A DNA stretch of 64,000 nt from Lingula anatina (Eukaryota > Brachiopoda > Lingulata > Lingulida > Lingulidae), in assembly GCF_001039355.2 (NCBI RefSeq), contig NW_019773848.1:237635-301634 (forward strand), given 5' to 3'. The notes below the pieces were generated by a model. It searched no databases. It saw only the letters and a program-made list of their open reading frames with translations, and was not told the origin of the DNA. Positions 1 to 14,155 of this stretch are shown here, piece after piece. The position numbers and the translations under genes are program-made. The stretch's first letter is position 1, and each line of letters begins with the position of its first letter.

Positions 1-69
1 CTACACTTGACCAAATTGAATCATTACCATTTTATTGTGTAATGTTTTATTTATTTTCATTGTTTATAG

Positions 70-765
70 GGGATGGCAAGGCCTCCTTGCATATGGATGT
101 CAAAACCTAGTTGTGGTTATTGACACACAGAACCTTCAGGTAAAATGTCATTTTATCGTTAAATATTTCTGTAACATTTTTCTAATTATTCAACATTTTC
201 TTTAACAATTTAAAAGTTTCTATTGTCACAATGAGTATAAGTTATAAATATGTTTATATTACATTTCTTACTTTTCATTACTATTCAGAATATTTGCACA
301 GTTTTTCTCTTATTTTAATTCTTTTCTCATTAAAACAGATTTTGCAGACCCTTGAGAAGCACAGAGGAAATGTAGTTAAGGTAACCTTGATACTTACCTT
401 TTTTTTTAAATACTTACCTTATTCTGAAATGTGACATCAAAGTATGTTTTTCACTTAATTGTAACATTACAGTATAATTTCTGATTGGAATTATATAGCA
501 GTTTTTAGATATAATCCCTTCCGTTCTCTTTACCACAGTGTGTTACCAGTATTTCAGAAGCATCTTATGCACAGTTCCGCTTTCCTATTCCAGGTGAAGT
601 GGGGGAAAGAGAATTATTTCCATGATGTTGTGACAGGGTACCCCCTACGTCTGGCTTCAGCAGACACTAATGGCAGGATAGTGATTTGGAGCATTAGCAC
701 TGGGACAAGTAAAATAGACTTTGCTGATGGAAACAAACCTGTTCAAGGTGAGCAGTTTTATTGTT

Positions 766-835
<70 letters not shown>

Positions 836-3800
836 ACGTGCATGTTTGTGTGCGCACAGATGGGAGTGCATGCATGTGTGTGCATGTTTGTTTGCATGTG
901 TAGGTGAGTGAAATATATCATTTTTAATGTTTTATGTTATTGTCATATATTGCCTGAATGTGAATAGAAGTTAATGACAGGACATTAAATTTGAAGCAGC
1001 AGTTTAAGCATGGGGTATCTTATAGCTGCTGTAAGGATATTAAATCAAGTATTCAAGACAAATAATTATGATAACACCAATGCTGTCTGTTTCTCAGATA
1101 TGGAATGGCTGTCCTACCAGGACCACGCCCATGACCTGCTGGTGACCCTCTGTCCTCCATACTCTCTGGTGCTGTGGAGAGCGGACACAGGCCAGAAACT
1201 GTGGAAGAAAACATACACTGAAACTCTGACATCATTCTCTTTTGACCCATTTGACTCCAAAAATGTGGCATGTAGGTCATCAGTTCAAAGTGGTTAAAGA
1301 TAGGAGTGTTTATTTGCTGAACAAGTTTATAAGGACAAGAACAAGTTCCTATTAAGGAAAATATTTTTTACCTTGTTCATTTACAAATGTTAAATTAGGT
1401 GGAATGTATTTTCCTCTAAGCTTCTAATTAATGAAAATTATGCTATCATGGTGTCAAAATATTTGAGGAAATGCTGTATAAAAATGAGATGAATTGTCTT
1501 TGGCAATTGTTTATTTTAAAATTACAATACTACTGTTAGTTGTCTATAAAAATATATTGTGTCTGAAGATTTTTGTATAAATGAGATGGTAACATTGACA
1601 GATACCATTTGTTGGATGTCTGAATGGTAAGTTAATTATTCAACAAATTTTATTTGTCTTTTCAGTCCTGGGTCAAGACTGTATAGTTTTTATTGATGAC
1701 TTCTCAGTGGTCAAGGTTCCCTCCAGTAATGGGAAAAAGTTTTTTGTCTCCAGTCCCAGTTCTCAATTGCCTGCTGTGCAAGGTATTTTTTATTATTCTT
1801 CTGAGTTTTTAAATTGCTTGAACAGAATTTTGATGCTAAAATATGATGGACTTTTTTGTGACTTTGTGAGTTGTTGCTCCGTGATATAAACTTACAGATT
1901 GTGGAGTTCCAAACTCAGAAAGCATACTATTGATGAAAACATTTTATAGAGCTCTTTTTGCTCACTCTTTTTAGGCTAATTTAAAAGTTCTAGGCATTCA
2001 TTGCCTTTTTGCTCTGCTTAAAATATGTTGTTACTAGAAGAAATATCAGTTTTTTAATGTATTTTACATGCCTATGAGGTAAATGCTTGCTAAAATTTCA
2101 TAATTTTTACATAATTGGCATATGTGTTTTGAAAAAAGTCTCAATTTACAAGATAAGATTAAATGCCCAGCTTTTAATATCAAATTGATTCCTTGGCTTT
2201 CTCTCTGACAAAAAATATTTTATTGTAGCTCCTGTTGCTGTGAATGGAGAGAAAAAGTCCAGTAAGATCACATTAAAGAGAATGAGCCAGTTACTCCAAG
2301 GAGAAAAGAAAGAGAAGTGAGCAGAGCCAAGTTTCATCATTTTCTTAGACAAAGTTCCTAATATGGCAGTCAGTGGTTTCTGTATCATGTATTTGAGCAG
2401 GCATGTCCTTTGGTTGTGGATAATCAAAAATCCCCACACCCAAATGCCAACCATATCAATTTTGTTTTTATTTTAGAATTTTCCATTGTTTTATTGTGTG
2501 CCTGAAACTATTGCTCAGGCAATATTAAATCACATTCTTCATTCATCTCAGAAATGTTTTATACCACTTAAGAACAGTGCCCTTGGAAGAAGTCAATGTG
2601 ACCCTGAATGAGTGCCTGCAGTTAACCTACCACCAGACTTGCCGGCACCACATCATACTTCTGTATGCCAGGGAGGTATTAATACTGGACCTGGAGATTA
2701 ACCAGACAGTTGGTATTATCCCTATTGACAGAACTGGATCATCTTTTGCTCAGGTATATTATATGACTAAGGCCGCATTCTCAACGAATTGAGCCAGGCT
2801 TTACAAATCCTGAGAACTAAAAATGGTTTTTCTTTCATGTAGGACCGCTATTTTTAGTTCTCAGGATTTGTAAAACCTTGCTCAATTCGTTGAGAATGCG
2901 GCCTAAGGGTGTTATGGCTATTCCTGTGTGTCCTGTCCTAAGATTTTATGAGTGAAAGTGAACCTGGCTTACAGGTTAGTGTTGTTGTTCTTTTGCTTCA
3001 TTTATGAAAAGTGGTTATGACTTAGATTACAAATGGTACATGTAAATCTATGAATTTATGGAGTTATAGTAATTTGGTCACCTGTAATAAAAGTCTAAAC
3101 CAAAACATTATAGCGACTCAGTTCCAGTGACATTTTGATTCTGTAAGAAGGGAATGTACATATTTATACTCAAACTTTCAGATTATCCCATGTAGTCAGA
3201 GAGATGTTCTCTTGGGTCTTCATGACAATGGGTCAATCACTGTAAGAGTCAGACACAAGGGGGCAGCAGTGGCAGCCACTCCAGAACAAGTGGGAACATA
3301 TGGCACACAAGGTTAGTGCAAGGAATTGTTCTGTGTATTGGGACATTGCCAGATTGTCAGAAGTTAAAGAGATGCCAATCATTCCTCAATTTTATTATTT
3401 TATACAAAGCAATCTGTTTGTTTTTAATGTCAAATAGGGTACTTGGGTCTACTGTACAAGTATTTTGATCTTAAGTACAAAGTTGTTACATGTAACATGG
3501 CATTATTTATTTTGTATATGTAGAATACACTAATGTCAGTACAGCACACAGTGGATTGTGTTCTTCATTTACTAGTACCAACCTCAAACTTAATAATCAA
3601 GCCCGATATTTTTAAATGAAACATTAGATCTTTTATTTTTCATCAATTTTGTAAATTATTCTTATTATAGAGCAAGAAAAAGTTCCCATAGTCTTATAGT
3701 CTTAACTTGCAGTTCACTTCCTCAAATACCTTGGATTTCAGTGTAAAAGCTGAATACTAATTATTTGACCATAAAAGTAAATAAATGCCTAATTTTGTAC

Positions 3801-6800
3801 ACTACACATTAATTCTTTGTACAGAAGAAAACGGTATTGGTGTGAGCCAGCCAGACATGATTTATGATCTACGTTGCCAGTCAGATCCCATGCGTCTAAC
3901 CAAGCATGCGAGAGTGTACGGCATGGTGTGCAGCCCAGTGACAGAGCGGAACATAAGCCTCATCATGAGTGATGGGCGTGTCTTAGTCTGGGATTTGATG
4001 GCTGTTGACAGTGAAGTGAGCATTGTTTTTTGATTGGTTAATATAAAAATGACACTACCATGTCTTGCCCATTCATCTGTTTTCATTTTCAATTATTTTC
4101 TATTCCAATTACTTATTCATTTTGACAACATGATAAGCCTGTCATTGAAATTATACATTTGCAAAATATTGAGTTGTTCTTGAGTACAAGTAAGATTTTT
4201 ATGACCAAACAAATTTTTCATCATTCTTCTCATTCAAAATTTGAACCTGGCAGTAATAATCTGGCCATTTGTCTAAAGAAAATTTATCATAGGGTGAGTT
4301 CAACTTGACAAATTGTAACTTAAATTCCTTGTTATATAAATTAAGTTTAATTTTCTTCATAAAAGGTGTGTGTGCTTTTAATTACAAAGAATATTTATAA
4401 AATCATTTTTCATTACATTGATGTTCTGATTTAGTTTGACTGGACAGTTTTATTTGCTTCCTCAGGACAGTCTCTCTGGCAATTCTCCTATGTATACTCC
4501 TGGTCACAGTAAAGTGCAGAAGTTCATGTTCTCAGCTTTTGAATGTCAGCTTCCTCTGGTGTCTAATGCACCTTTCCCTAAGAGCACACTCAATGATTAC
4601 ATAGGTGAGCAATTTTTTTTTATTTATTTATTTGTGAATTTCAGTTTGACAAAGTAATTTTCATAACATGCAGAGCTTTATAAGTTGACACAATGTGTAA
4701 TTTTCATAACATGCAGAGCTTTATGAAAAATATTTCAACAGTTTCATTTTCTAAATCTCATTTATCAATGAAAGTCCAAAAGAGTTTGATATTATTTTTG
4801 TATTTCTGATGGGGTACTTTATCTTCTCAGGCAACACACAGGTGTGCAGTCCAGATAGCCTGGCCAGCAAGAGCAGGCATGGTATTGTGTTCAAGTTTGT
4901 CCTCACTGGGATGATGTCTGGTCTAGGTCCAGCTCCTCTGGTCATCAAGATGTGTCCACCTCTGACTACTAAGAATTTCAGCACCTACAAACCTCTGCTG
5001 GCGGTTGGTTAGTAAAGATATCCTCAGTATTCACAAGTACATGCAATGGCTAGGCAATACTGCCCTTACAATTTTGATTAAAATAACAGATATATAAAAA
5101 ATTTAATTTTTGTCAAGAAAATGATCTTTTGTACAAACCGTTTTTTACGTGCATATGTTAGCTGTTAGTAAATTTAAATATTCAAACTATTAGTTAGCAA
5201 AGGGTAATACATGTGCTAGTAAATAAAAAGACAAACAAAAGAGATAAACTATTTCTGTCAAGTTTATAAGATACATGTGTTATGTGTGTATTGTTTCCTC
5301 ACTCCAGGCACCCCGAATGGCACTGTGCAGGTCTTCAATGTCAGCAGTGGAGAGCAGTACAGAGAATATAGTGTGCATTCCTCAGCTGTCAAGTAAGATT
5401 GCATTTAGAGGGATGTTTTTATTTCCTGAAATTTTGACCAAAACCGATTTTGTTTATTCTTTTCAAAAAAATGATTTAAATGTACAGTCTCAGCATGCTA
5501 TTTGAACTGGGCTCACTATTAATTTTTCTCTTTGGTTCAGGCAGCTTTTATTGTAATTGGGGACTTGTATAATAATAAGTTTATTAAAAATCATAGCAAC
5601 CAAAAGGTGGAAGTTATACAGATATGTAAGTGCAAATAAAAATAAAGAAGAAAAGATTTATACATTAAGATCAAAATACAATTAGAGAAAATATACTTGT
5701 GCTTTATTCATATGTTTTGGAATTCACAACTATTATTTGAGAGGTTTCCTAAAGTAATGTCAGAAAGTTAAGATTAAAAAAAAATTTTGAATAATTATTC
5801 AGCATGCCAGTCTATAAGCTTAGAATTGTAGCAACATGATAACATGTCCTTTTTATGTTTTGTTTTTAGGGGCATTGACTGGGTAAGCCTCACTGCCTTC
5901 CTGTCCTTTGCTCACTCTGGCATCAGCTCCAGCAGTCAAGTGAAGAATGAATTGGTCCTGGTTAATGTGCAGTCAGGTATACACTGTATTATCACACATG
6001 CCTGTTCAGTTTTGAAAATATGGAGAATGGATGCAACCCTTATCTTATATTACCCTAAGTTTAAAAAGTTTTCTTAGATTTTGTACAGTACTTATGACTT
6101 TTCACAGCAGAGAGTAAATTTCCTTGTTATTCAATAGGTTTAATATATCAATTATACTATGAATTGTGAAGAATTATTTAAAATTTGATAGGCACTGTAA
6201 CTCAAGTTAGACAGAACAGGGAGGAAGAGTCTCCTATAGAACTGATAGCTGTATCGCCATTAAGGTAACTGATAACATATCCAGTTCAGATTATTAAAAA
6301 GTATTATATTTCCAGTTTAATATTTTCGTACATAATTTATTGGTCACATTATCTAATTAACTCATCTATTCTCTACTTAGGTATGTGATTGATTCTTCCA
6401 GGTTCCAATTAGTTGAATTATACAGTGCCTACTGATTTTATAGATGGTGATAAGATTGTCCCCAGAGAAGATTGTCGTAGATTTTATTGCAATAACCTGC
6501 ATAATGGTGTTGTTTTCATTGCACATGTTATGATTTTGGATTTTTAATTGCAGGCAGTACTTTGTGGTTGTGTTCAAGGACAAACCTTTTGAGTTGTGGG
6601 ATCTCAGGACTCTGTCAATCATACGAGAGATGCCAAGGAATTTTCCAAGAACAACAGCTTTGGTGAGTAAGGTCTAAATTTTGTGAATGTGCAGTGAGCT
6701 TCAGTAGGTGGACCTGGAGCTAGTCTGCCCAGTAGACTGAGTCTTCCATAGAAGATAATTGTTGTTCAAAATCATTTTGAAAGGCAAAGTCCACAATTTG

Positions 6801-9800
6801 TCTTACCTAAGTTTTGGTCATCTTATAGAATACCAACAAGGAGGACTTTATCAGTCCTGTGTTTGCATATGTACTTGCACAATTACCTCCCTTGGCCATG
6901 AATTGAGCAGAGAAATTGCGTTATTTTGATATATTCTTTTGTTGTTGTTGTTGTTGTTGTTTTCATATACAGTGGTAACCAAGGTTGGTTACAGTAATGA
7001 ATATCTTTGTTTGAGATTGTTAACATAAAGATTATAATTTAGCTCATATTTATCGAACCTCCTTTTGTCTAGTGCTGGGCACCCTCTCACAGCACTAAGA
7101 CCCTGAAGAAGCGTCAAACCAATGAGGGAGTCACAACATTGTCAGTTACGGACCTTACAACCTCGGCACCAGCAGCAATTTCGACTGAAACCACAACCAA
7201 GTAAGACAATATTATTTACCGTCACAGTTTCCATTTTGTTTTTAACATTCAGCTGTTATCTGTTGTTTTACAGTAGCAGGTCAAGTTCAAAAATAAGTCT
7301 GCATGATTGGTTTAGAAGGGTTTTTTTATGCTGTTGTCATCTTATGAGCAACAATTACAGTTAAGAACAGAAAATAGTTATATTCTATAGATTTTTTAAA
7401 AATCTGACAGTATTATGTTAGTGAATCTTAACAGAATAGGGAGATGTAAGTTTTTATTATTTTTGTGCAGTTCAGACAAGCCAGGCAGCTCCCAGACAAC
7501 AGCAGGCCATTCCAGGGAACATTTTGTGTTCACAGATGCCGATGGTCTACTGTATCATTTTATTGTAGAGGGCAGTATCATCAAAGATGGGTCCAAGATT
7601 CCACCAGAGGTACTTTAATAATGTCATGAACATTGAACTTTCTTTGTTCAAGGTCTGGTAATCAGCTTGGTACATGTAGTTCTGCATGATATTTCTGAAA
7701 TGAATTGATAAATTGTAGAATCTAAAACTGGAATTCTTAAAAATATTTTTTGGTAATGGTATGATACATGTATATTATGCAATAAAGCTGAAAAAAGTCT
7801 TGTTAAAGAAGAGAAGATGCAGGGTATAGTGCTACATTTATAATACAATTTTCTAAAATGTATGTGCAGGTTGAAGAATCTTAATACTGATTCTGATGGC
7901 ATTTCAGTCCCTTTTAAGATAAAAAGTCATATCTGCACCTCAAATCCACCCAGGCAAAGTACGCAGGCACATTTTCTTTTTCTAAATATTTTTTTATTTT
8001 GTCTGATAATTACCCGCAGTTCTCTGTACACTGTTTGATTTGTGTGTTGACAGAATGGCATGGGTAGCATCACCAGTCTGGCCTGGAAGAGTGACACTAT
8101 GGTGATGGGCGATGTGGATGGAAATCTCAACATATGGGATCTTAGGGCAAGGCTGTCAAAGTAATTATCAACTAAAATGTCTGCATGAACTCTTTTTTGT
8201 CATTTTCACAATTTTCTTCTTCCTTAAAATGTTTTTATGTAATTGCCAGTAAGGAGCATTTTTGTTTGAATGCCAAATTAACATTTGTCGTACAGCTGTG
8301 AATGTTCCTTAATTTTCATTCTGATATTATGAAGTAAGAAAAATACATAAAAATAAGTTTCGCATGAGCTTTTTGGTAAAAGTTGTTTTTCCTTATGATG
8401 CATTTTTATTGTACATGTTTGATTAAATGTTACTTTCACAATATACCAAATGTTTTCCAGGGCCATCCCTACTCATCGTGGTTGGATCAGAAAGGTCAAG
8501 TTTGCCCCTGGTCGAGGCAACCAGAAACTGTTAGTTATGTATAATGATGGTGCTGATATATGGGACACCAAAGATGTATGAATAATTTTTCTATTTCAGT
8601 ATCTGACACTGCTTTAATTAGCCTGTCAAAATGACATTACATGAAACAGTTATATTCAACAGAAGAAAAATATTGGCAGCTTACATATAATGTTGAAATG
8701 ACGAGTCTTTATTATGATCTTTTAATTGTTCACAGGTGTTTGTATATAATAAAACTAAAATTCCTTGTGTAACATATTTTCTCTGCACTTGTAGTCTACT
8801 TCAGACTTACACTTATTTTGCCATGATAATGGTTTTTATGTAGACAGTTTTGCTACCCATGAGTAGCTAGCTTCTAAGAAATGAAATACCATTACAGCTG
8901 GAACAAGTAAGCTCTTTGAAGTGCCCCAAAGAGCTTCCAAGAATCAATGATATAGACTGGGCTGCTTCAGACAAACCTGTCTTGGCAACAGCAGATGGCT
9001 GCATTCGGGTGGCAGATCTGGATTTGAAGGGCGCCATGGCAACCCTGGAGGAGTATCATTTGACAGGTAATCTTATAGCTCTGAAGAAGATAGTTGAAGG
9101 GATCATGCACTAGATTTTGAGCTGAATTAAAAAATGCCAATATTTGCTGGCATCTTCAGCAATGTTTTAGTACTCTTATTTTAATTTTAGAGGGATGATT
9201 TACCAATTGCATTATATTACACACTGCTTCAGAGCACGTGTCACTGTTTCCATCACATGGTTTGTTATACAGATTTGAATAAGAACAACCCAAACGAATA
9301 GGATCCTGTAAGATCCTGTAGCATCCTACAGGCAATTAGGCCAATTTCCTATACAATCCAATAGGATCTTATAGGACTTTTTTGTAAGGGAAACTACTCG
9401 GTCAAGTAACAAAAAATATTTGTATCTAAGACCCCATTTCCAGAGATTAGATCGATCTACTTTAGATAGACCTAACTCCCTGGGGGTTCACGCTAAATAG
9501 CTGTCAGCCGGGTGGACACGAAAGTTAATTACCCCCTTACAGCTTGTAGTAGGCGGGACGGACATTTAAGCCGGATTATCTGACAGTAATCTAGTGAGAC
9601 TCCCTGCGGGGATAGATCGATCTAAAAGCTCTGGGAATACAGCCTAAGTTTTTACTTCCAATTTTTTGTCGCAGTTTTCCTCTTGTCTTAAACATGCTGT
9701 TTAATTAATGGCTTCTGAGTTTTTATTTCAGCTTATTTATCAATTTTTTCTTGGTATTTTCACCTCACATTACATTATTTTTCAGCCCCTATATTCTGCC

Positions 9801-12712
9801 CCCATCTGCTGCCCAGCAAGGCAGCTCTGACCCTAAAATACTTGTTACAACATCAGCCATGGCAAGAGTACAAGCTAGAACTAGGCCAACACATTAACAA
9901 TGAGGTGCAGCATCTGGTCAACATGCAGTTTAAGATATTAGACAAGTAGGTTGTATTAAAAGATGGAGAGAATTTTTGTCCAAATTCCACTGTGTCCAGC
10001 ACAACTTTCAGCTTGATTTCCTTAAATACATTTAAGTTGTACTGGGAAGGTTGTTTACCTGTAATTAGTCATCCCAGGTGTTTATTGTGATGACCGTTTA
10101 TCTCAAGATTTCTGCAGCTGGTGGGCATCAGTTGATTTTCATAGTTCTTTCTTTCTTTCTTATCTGTATGCTTTACAACTAAGAAAGATGAAAATCAAGT
10201 TTTTTTTTCTCATTTAACAGAAAATATGCCAGTATCATATAAATTGTGCAAGGGGTTGTAAACCTTCTGTTCTCTAAAACTGTTAGGTTTTTTTATGTAC
10301 TGTTTCCTATTCTATCATATAGGAGACATTTATCCAGAAATATTTTTTCATGTAGTGACTTAAAGGCATATCTGACCAGCTGTAGCTTTGGGACAGCAGA
10401 GCGCTGCCTTCTTACTGCCCGGATATTTGGAGATGAGTCTGACCTTCACTTCTGGACTGTGGCTCTGCACTATCTCAGGGCAGAGAAAGTGCAGCCTTTG
10501 GGAAAGGTGAAACAATTTGAACAGCCTGTTATAATTCACAGTTAGAGCATTCTAATAAATGTATACAGTGTGGGGAATGTGTTTGAATGTCTGAATGATG
10601 TTATTTAAATTTAATTAGGGGAGAAAATAGCGTTTTTTGTATTTAGTTCAGAATGTAAAATAATATTTTTCTTAGTAACTTGTCGTTCAATGACTGCATA
10701 TTGTAGTAGAGAGAGAAAAAATACCCCCCTTTTATGTCTCATGAAAAATTGACTGTTCATCAACCCAGTATTGATTCACTGCACTGAATCGTAATTGTTC
10801 ATAGCTCCTCCAGAAACAACTGTCCAGCAGCTCTGGCTCTGGTGACCTGTACAAACCAGGCAGTAGTAGTTGTGACCTGGTTCAGCTGGACGATGATCAG
10901 TCTGAGGTGGACAAGACGCAAGCCTGGCGCATGATACAAGACCAGCCACTAGAGACGTGCTATGATGTTCTCTGTGATAACCAGACATTCCAGGTAACCT
11001 CTCTTCACAAGACTTTTTGCTTTGAATTGTTTCATTAATCTACATGTAAATGCTCTAGGCTTTTTAAAGTATTAAGGTGTGTGACATGATTGTAGATATC
11101 TGCTTTTCAGGGTTTGAATTTTTTCAAGACTCTTTCAAGATAAAATATTATTGAGCATCATTTCTTTACAGCAATATTTAGTAACCATAAAGGTACATGA
11201 GGTGGTTGAAGTTTACCTGACCTTACCTAGCAAATATAATGCAAATTTTATAACCTGAAGTCTGCCTATTCTTACCAGCCATATCTTCCCTTACACTGCT
11301 TTGGGGTTATCTTATAGTTACATGTATATTTATAAATATTGTCAGGAAGACAGGATTGAGGAGAAAGAAATAATACTTCCAAGACCCACACACCCACACA
11401 CCCTCCTGTATATAGTTAGGCTGCTGGCTACTTTATCCCATAAGCATGACATCAGATGTGACAGTATTGTAAAAAGAAATAAATTACATAGAATTATGTA
11501 CATAAATAAATACAATTTCCTGACTGTGACTAGACTGCTAACTTTTGTGATTTATAAAAGAATCCTATCTTCTTAATGTTGATTATTGTAGAAATATCAG
11601 TTGGACCGAATTGCTCTGCATGATGTCAAGAGGGAGTCCTATGAACACACAAAGAAAGTAGCAGAGAACCTTATGCTACTAGGACAAACTGACAGGGCTG
11701 TGCAACTTCTCCTAGAAACGGAGGCCGAAAATGACAGCTATTACATAGATTGTCTTAGGTAATACAGCTATACATTTTATCTGGTTTGTTATGTCAGAGG
11801 TTGGCAGAGTTAGGACACTAAAATGTTGCAGTGATTACTTGCTCATTTCTGGTTCAAATACAAGAAAAATAGACTTTTGAATAAGTGTGAAAAGCAGTTT
11901 GAATTTCTCTCATAAAGTAGTATTTTTAATTCAAGTTAACTACTGTAAGTACTGTAAGTTCGAATAAAAGGGATGTTTGATGATATGACATGTTATTTTC
12001 CAGAGCATGTTTGGTGGCTAGTATAAGGTCATCTGGAGCCTCTCAGAGCACCATCAAACTGGTGGCCACAAATCTTATTGCAAATGGCAAGCTGTCAGGT
12101 AAGAAATCACTATAGAGAACTTTTAAACAAGGTATGTCTTGTATATTATTGTATTAACAATTAGGAGCTGTAAGTGTATTATAAGCTATACATTGTATTA
12201 TTTATTAGACAATGATTGTTATGTATCCCAGTGTGATAGAAAAATTAAATTTGGTATATGATAATAAAGTATTTTAGGCAATTTTGTCTTCACCATCAGC
12301 ATTACAACAGTGAAAAATTATTATTTACATCAGTATAGCAAAAGATATTGTATATAGATTCTTTTGATCTTCAGGAATACTGTTAAAATGTATTTGTGTG
12401 TAGTACTTGAAAGATTTAGACATTTAAACATTATTTATTATGATAACATATTATTTGATTAATTGTCCTTAGAGTTTTGATTTATGAAGCAAATCAGTCA
12501 GTTTGGAATGGTGCAGTTTAGATCATCATAAATATGATGTTATGATATATTTATTTCACAGAGGGTGTTCAGTTGCTGTGTCTTATAGACAAGGGCTTGG
12601 ATGCCTGTCGCTACCTACAGACTTACGGGGAGTGGAATCAGGCTGCATGGCTGGCCAAGGTAGGGATGATAGATAACAAGCCAGGGGTTTAAAACTTGCA
12701 ATCTAAACAAGC

Positions 12713-12788
<76 letters not shown>

Positions 12789-12978
12789 GGGTAGCACTAG
12801 CAATTTTTTTCACTTAATCAAATCAATATTTTTTCATTGCTTTTTTAAGAATATGGTTTGAATGTGACTAAAACAAATCAAATCAGCCCTATTTTGTTTA
12901 GCCAATTGAAGTCCGTTTTAGCATTTGGCTACATTAGCGAGTGTTAACGCTACCCCACTATACACACGCACCCACACG

Positions 12979-13022
<44 letters not shown>

Positions 13023-14104
13023 CTTCTGGCAATTGCATACAGACTTCCCTGACCAAGACAAGGAGACAGAAACAAATTTGACAGATTTGGCTAAAACTGA
13101 AAGGAATTTATACCTTTGCAGCAAAGGCACGCCAGCACATAGAAATAACCTCAGTGTGAAGTATTCTTCACAACTGGTCAGAGTGATATACGTGTATCAT
13201 TATTTTTTTCCAATTTATTTCAGGCTACTTTGAATGCATCAGAGAGTTTGGAAGTGATGAAAAGATATTCAGAGCATCTTTGTTCTGCAGCTGTTAATCA
13301 CAAGGTAAACTTAATCGAATATTGGATGTTTTGATTTGAAAATATTTAAAACTAAATATAATACACTTTTAGTAAGGAAAATGCAACAGTAATATCCCCG
13401 AAAGATATAATATNCAGGTAGCTTCCGCATGGCGAACGGAGACGCGATTTAATTACTATACCCCGCAGGGACGACGTGTGGGGAGGCGGAGAGACTATTA
13501 AAAGATTAGGCGTTTTTTCTTTCATGTACGTCCGCCATTTTTAGGTCACCGGCTTTGTAAAGCCTGGCTTAATTTGTTGAGAATGCGCTCAATGATTGTT
13601 ATGTGTCCCAGTGTGATAGAAAAATTAGATTTGGTGTATGATAATAGAGTATTTTAGGCAGTTTTGTCTTCACCATCAGCATTACAACAGTGAAAAAATC
13701 AACTCTATTATTCACATCAGTTTACATTAGCAAAAGATATTGTATATAGATTCTTTTGATCTTCAGGAATGCTGTTAAAATGTACTAGTGTGTAGTACTT
13801 GAAAGATTTAGACATTTCAATTTTATTTATTATGATAACATATTATTTGATTAATTGCCCTTAGAGTTTTGATTGATGAAGCAAATCAGTCAGTTTGGAA
13901 TGGTGCAGTTTAGATCATCATAAATATGATGTTATGATATATTTATTTCACAGAGGGTGTTCAGTTGCTGTGTCTTATAGACAAGGGCTTGGATGCCTGT
14001 CGCTACCTACAGACTTACGGGGAGTGGAATCAGGCTGCATGGCTGGCCAAGGTAGGGATGATAGATAACAAGCCAGGGGTTTAAAACTTGCAATCTAAAC
14101 AAGC

Positions 14105-14155
<51 letters not shown>

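Noticed and set aside
657-921. Open frames on both strands over the TG/CA tract
   Set aside because: They are translations of a dinucleotide repeat in a WDR11 intron.
12918-13233. Open frames of about 100 codons, repeated at 14346-14588
   Set aside because: Intronic: the true WDR11 exon starts at 13224 in another frame after a good acceptor; the frame is largely CA repeat and intron sequence, copied by the duplication.
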